Part shown: positions 5,381 to 6,564 of the stretch, piece after piece
How positions within the stretch are numbered: position 1 is the stretch's first letter
How the letters are laid out: the number at the start of each line of letters is the position of its first letter
Assembly: GCA_947463755.1 (NCBI GenBank)
Contig: CANHUK010000090.1
Coordinates: forward strand, 1 to 6,564
Direction of reading: 5' to 3'
Length of the DNA stretch: 6,564 nucleotides
From: Chitinophagaceae bacterium
GTDB lineage: Bacteria > Bacteroidota > Bacteroidia > Chitinophagales > Chitinophagaceae
Position numbers and translations under genes: made by a program
Notes under the pieces: model-generated
Told to the model about the DNA's origin: nothing
Seen by the model: only the letters and a program-made list of their open reading frames with translations
Database searches by the model: none

Positions 5381-6564
5381 GACGTACTTCGTAACACCAG
5401 GTACGGCTACCTTGTAGAAACCGTCTGGGCCCGGCAATACAGGAGGAGCTGCGGCGAAGTCGTAGACGGCGGGCTGCAGGTTGATACCTGAATTCAGCGC
5501 TTTCTCCATCGGGATGACCTGTCCGGAATAGGTGGCCATGCGTCCAAGGATGGAGGTCATGGAACTCATTGCACCATTCTCCGCATCGGCGAATTTATAT
5601 TCTCCTTTGGCGATGGCGGCGAAGAGTTCATCATGTTCGGACTGATAAGGATTGTTCTCTCCTTTCTTATCGAACTGATAGAGCACTTTGCCCTTATGGT
5701 CGACGATGTTGGCTTTGCCGCAATGGATGCGTCCCTTGGTACCCATGAACTGCTCATCCACACGGGCGGAAGTGCCTTTGATGTGACGGCACTGGCTGTT
5801 GAGAATGGAGCCGTCGGCGTATTCGAATTCCACAAAATGGTGGTCGAAGATCTCACCATGATCCTTCCCCTTCCGGACTTCACGGCCGCCCATGCCCTGG
5901 GCCTTGACGGGGTATCCGCCTTTGAACCAGTTGATGACGTCGATGTTGTGGATGTGTTGTTCGGTGATGTGGTCACCGCAAAGCCAGACGAAATAGTACC
6001 AGTTGCGCATCTGGTATTCCATTTCGGTTTGTTCGGGTTTACGCTTGTTGACCCATACGCCGTCGTTGTTCCACCAGGCCTGCGCTGAAGTGATGTCTCC
6101 GATCAGGTCTTTGCGCTTGAACAGTTCGCGGTATGAATTCTGGTAATGGCGCTGCAGGCCAACCACCACGTTCAGTTTTTTCTTCTTAGCTTCTGCTGCT
6201 GCAGCCAGGACACGCTGCACGCCGGCAGGATCGGTGGCCACCGGCTTTTCCATGAAGATGTGTTTGTTCTGCTTCACTGCCTCTTCGAAATGGATCGGCC
6301 GGAAACCGGGAGGCGTTGAGAGAATGACCACGTCTGCGAGGGGAATGGCCTTCAGGTAAGCGTCGAAGCCAACGAACTTGCGATCTTCCGGTACATCCAC
6401 TTTGCTTTTGATGTTCTTTCCCTTCTCCGAGTTTTCGTCGTTGGTGATGGCCTTGTAGCAACCATCGATCCGGTCGCGAAACGCGTCAGCCATAGCAACG
6501 AGTTTCACGTTCTGCGTGGTTGACAGCGCCTGCATGGCCGCGCCCGTTCCGCGTCCGCCACAGC
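5378..6564 (-). CDS. Gfo/Idh/MocA family oxidoreductase (N-terminus outside window)
   Basis: The frame stays open to the window edge. The codons before the ATG at 6535 read C-G-G-R-G-T-G-A-A and form the Gly-rich NAD(P)-binding turn, so that Met is internal and the true start lies upstream. Counting from that Met, D-A-F (17-19) ends a beta strand of the Rossmann fold, S-T-P-P (73-76) follows, and the family signature E-K-P is at 96-98. The second domain holds W-W-N-N-D-G-V-W (154-161) and G-D-H-I-T-E-Q-H-I-H-N-I-D (187-199). The latter includes the H-x2-D pair at 196/199 expected at the active site. The C-terminus P-G-V-T-K-Y-V resembles Bacteroidota members that often carry a Tat export signal, though that end is not visible here. 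Family enzymes oxidise or reduce sugars and cyclitols, or cleave glycosides through a 3-keto intermediate. The substrate is unknown. The strong hairpin at 5313-5358 ends its transcript. Confidence 0.92.
   Translation of the reverse strand, partial: CGGRGTGAAMQALSTTQNVKLVAMADAFRDRIDGCYKAITNDENSEKGKNIKSKVDVPEDRKFVGFDAYLKAIPLADVVILSTPPGFRPIHFEEAVKQNKHIFMEKPVATDPAGVQRVLAAAAEAKKKKLNVVVGLQRHYQNSYRELFKRKDLIGDITSAQAWWNNDGVWVNKRKPEQTEMEYQMRNWYYFVWLCGDHITEQHIHNIDVINWFKGGYPVKAQGMGGREVRKGKDHGEIFDHHFVEFEYADGSILNSQCRHIKGTSARVDEQFMGTKGRIHCGKANIVDHKGKVLYQFDKKGENNPYQSEHDELFAAIAKGEYKFADAENGAMSSMTSILGRMATYSGQVIPMEKALNSGINLQPAVYDFAAAPPVLPGPDGFYKVAVPGVTKYV

Noticed and set aside
5633..6088. 151-residue open frame on the + strand, antisense to the oxidoreductase
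   Set aside because: The opposite strand carries a well-conserved enzyme in full frame. The antisense product has no recognisable motif and looks like a codon-bias shadow.
6533..6535. ATG at 6535 (- strand) as the start of the oxidoreductase
   Set aside because: The codons just before it encode G-G-R-G-T-G, the Rossmann-fold nucleotide-binding turn, which must be part of the protein. The real start is beyond the window.

Overview
The window looks like chromosomal DNA from a member of the Bacteroidota, plausibly near Chitinophagaceae; the lineage is an inference from gene content. The indicators are a surface protein with a type IX secretion (T9SS) C-terminal sorting domain, a mini-protein ending in a PID-CTERM-like sorting tail, a Rpn/PD-(D/E)XK "transposase-family" nuclease of the type common in this phylum, a Gfo/Idh/MocA oxidoreductase of a Bacteroidota-like subfamily, and a general lack of Shine-Dalgarno sequences, with A-rich leaders before several starts. 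Most coding DNA is moderately GC-rich, while the stretch around 4020-5310 is clearly more AT-rich.

Layout. (1) Bases 1-1809, + strand: the 3' part of a large T9SS cargo protein, whose N-terminus lies outside the window. (2) 1806/1851-2060, +: a very small secreted or membrane protein with a signal peptide and a C-terminal PLDGG-hydrophobic-basic tail. Its first possible ATG overlaps the stop of gene 1, so the two are probably co-transcribed. (3) 2061-2210: two adjacent stem-loops, the second a probable terminator. (4) 2211-4018, +: a two-gene ABC-2 type exporter, ATPase then six-helix permease, 5 bases apart. (5) 4019-4328: an AT-rich non-coding region with several palindromes. (6) 4329-5255, +: a Rpn-like PD-(D/E)XK nuclease with a G-x3-G periodic tail. 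(7) 5313-5358: a nested hairpin that can terminate transcription from both sides. (8) 5378-6564, - strand: a Gfo/Idh/MocA oxidoreductase whose N-terminus is cut off by the window edge.

How the genes relate. The first two genes both make exported products and may be a surface-protein unit. The ABC pair is a separate operon, behind the terminator. The nuclease gene, its AT-rich upstream region and the flanking copies of a short TCAGATCAT word differ in composition from the neighbours and may be an acquired segment. The oxidoreductase converges on it and seems functionally unrelated.

I found no RNA genes, CRISPR array, complete insertion sequence or obvious new multi-gene system. The points most worth following are the PID-CTERM-like mini-protein paired with a T9SS cargo gene, and the Rpn-like gene with its repeat tail, a possible internal start and the flanking repeats.
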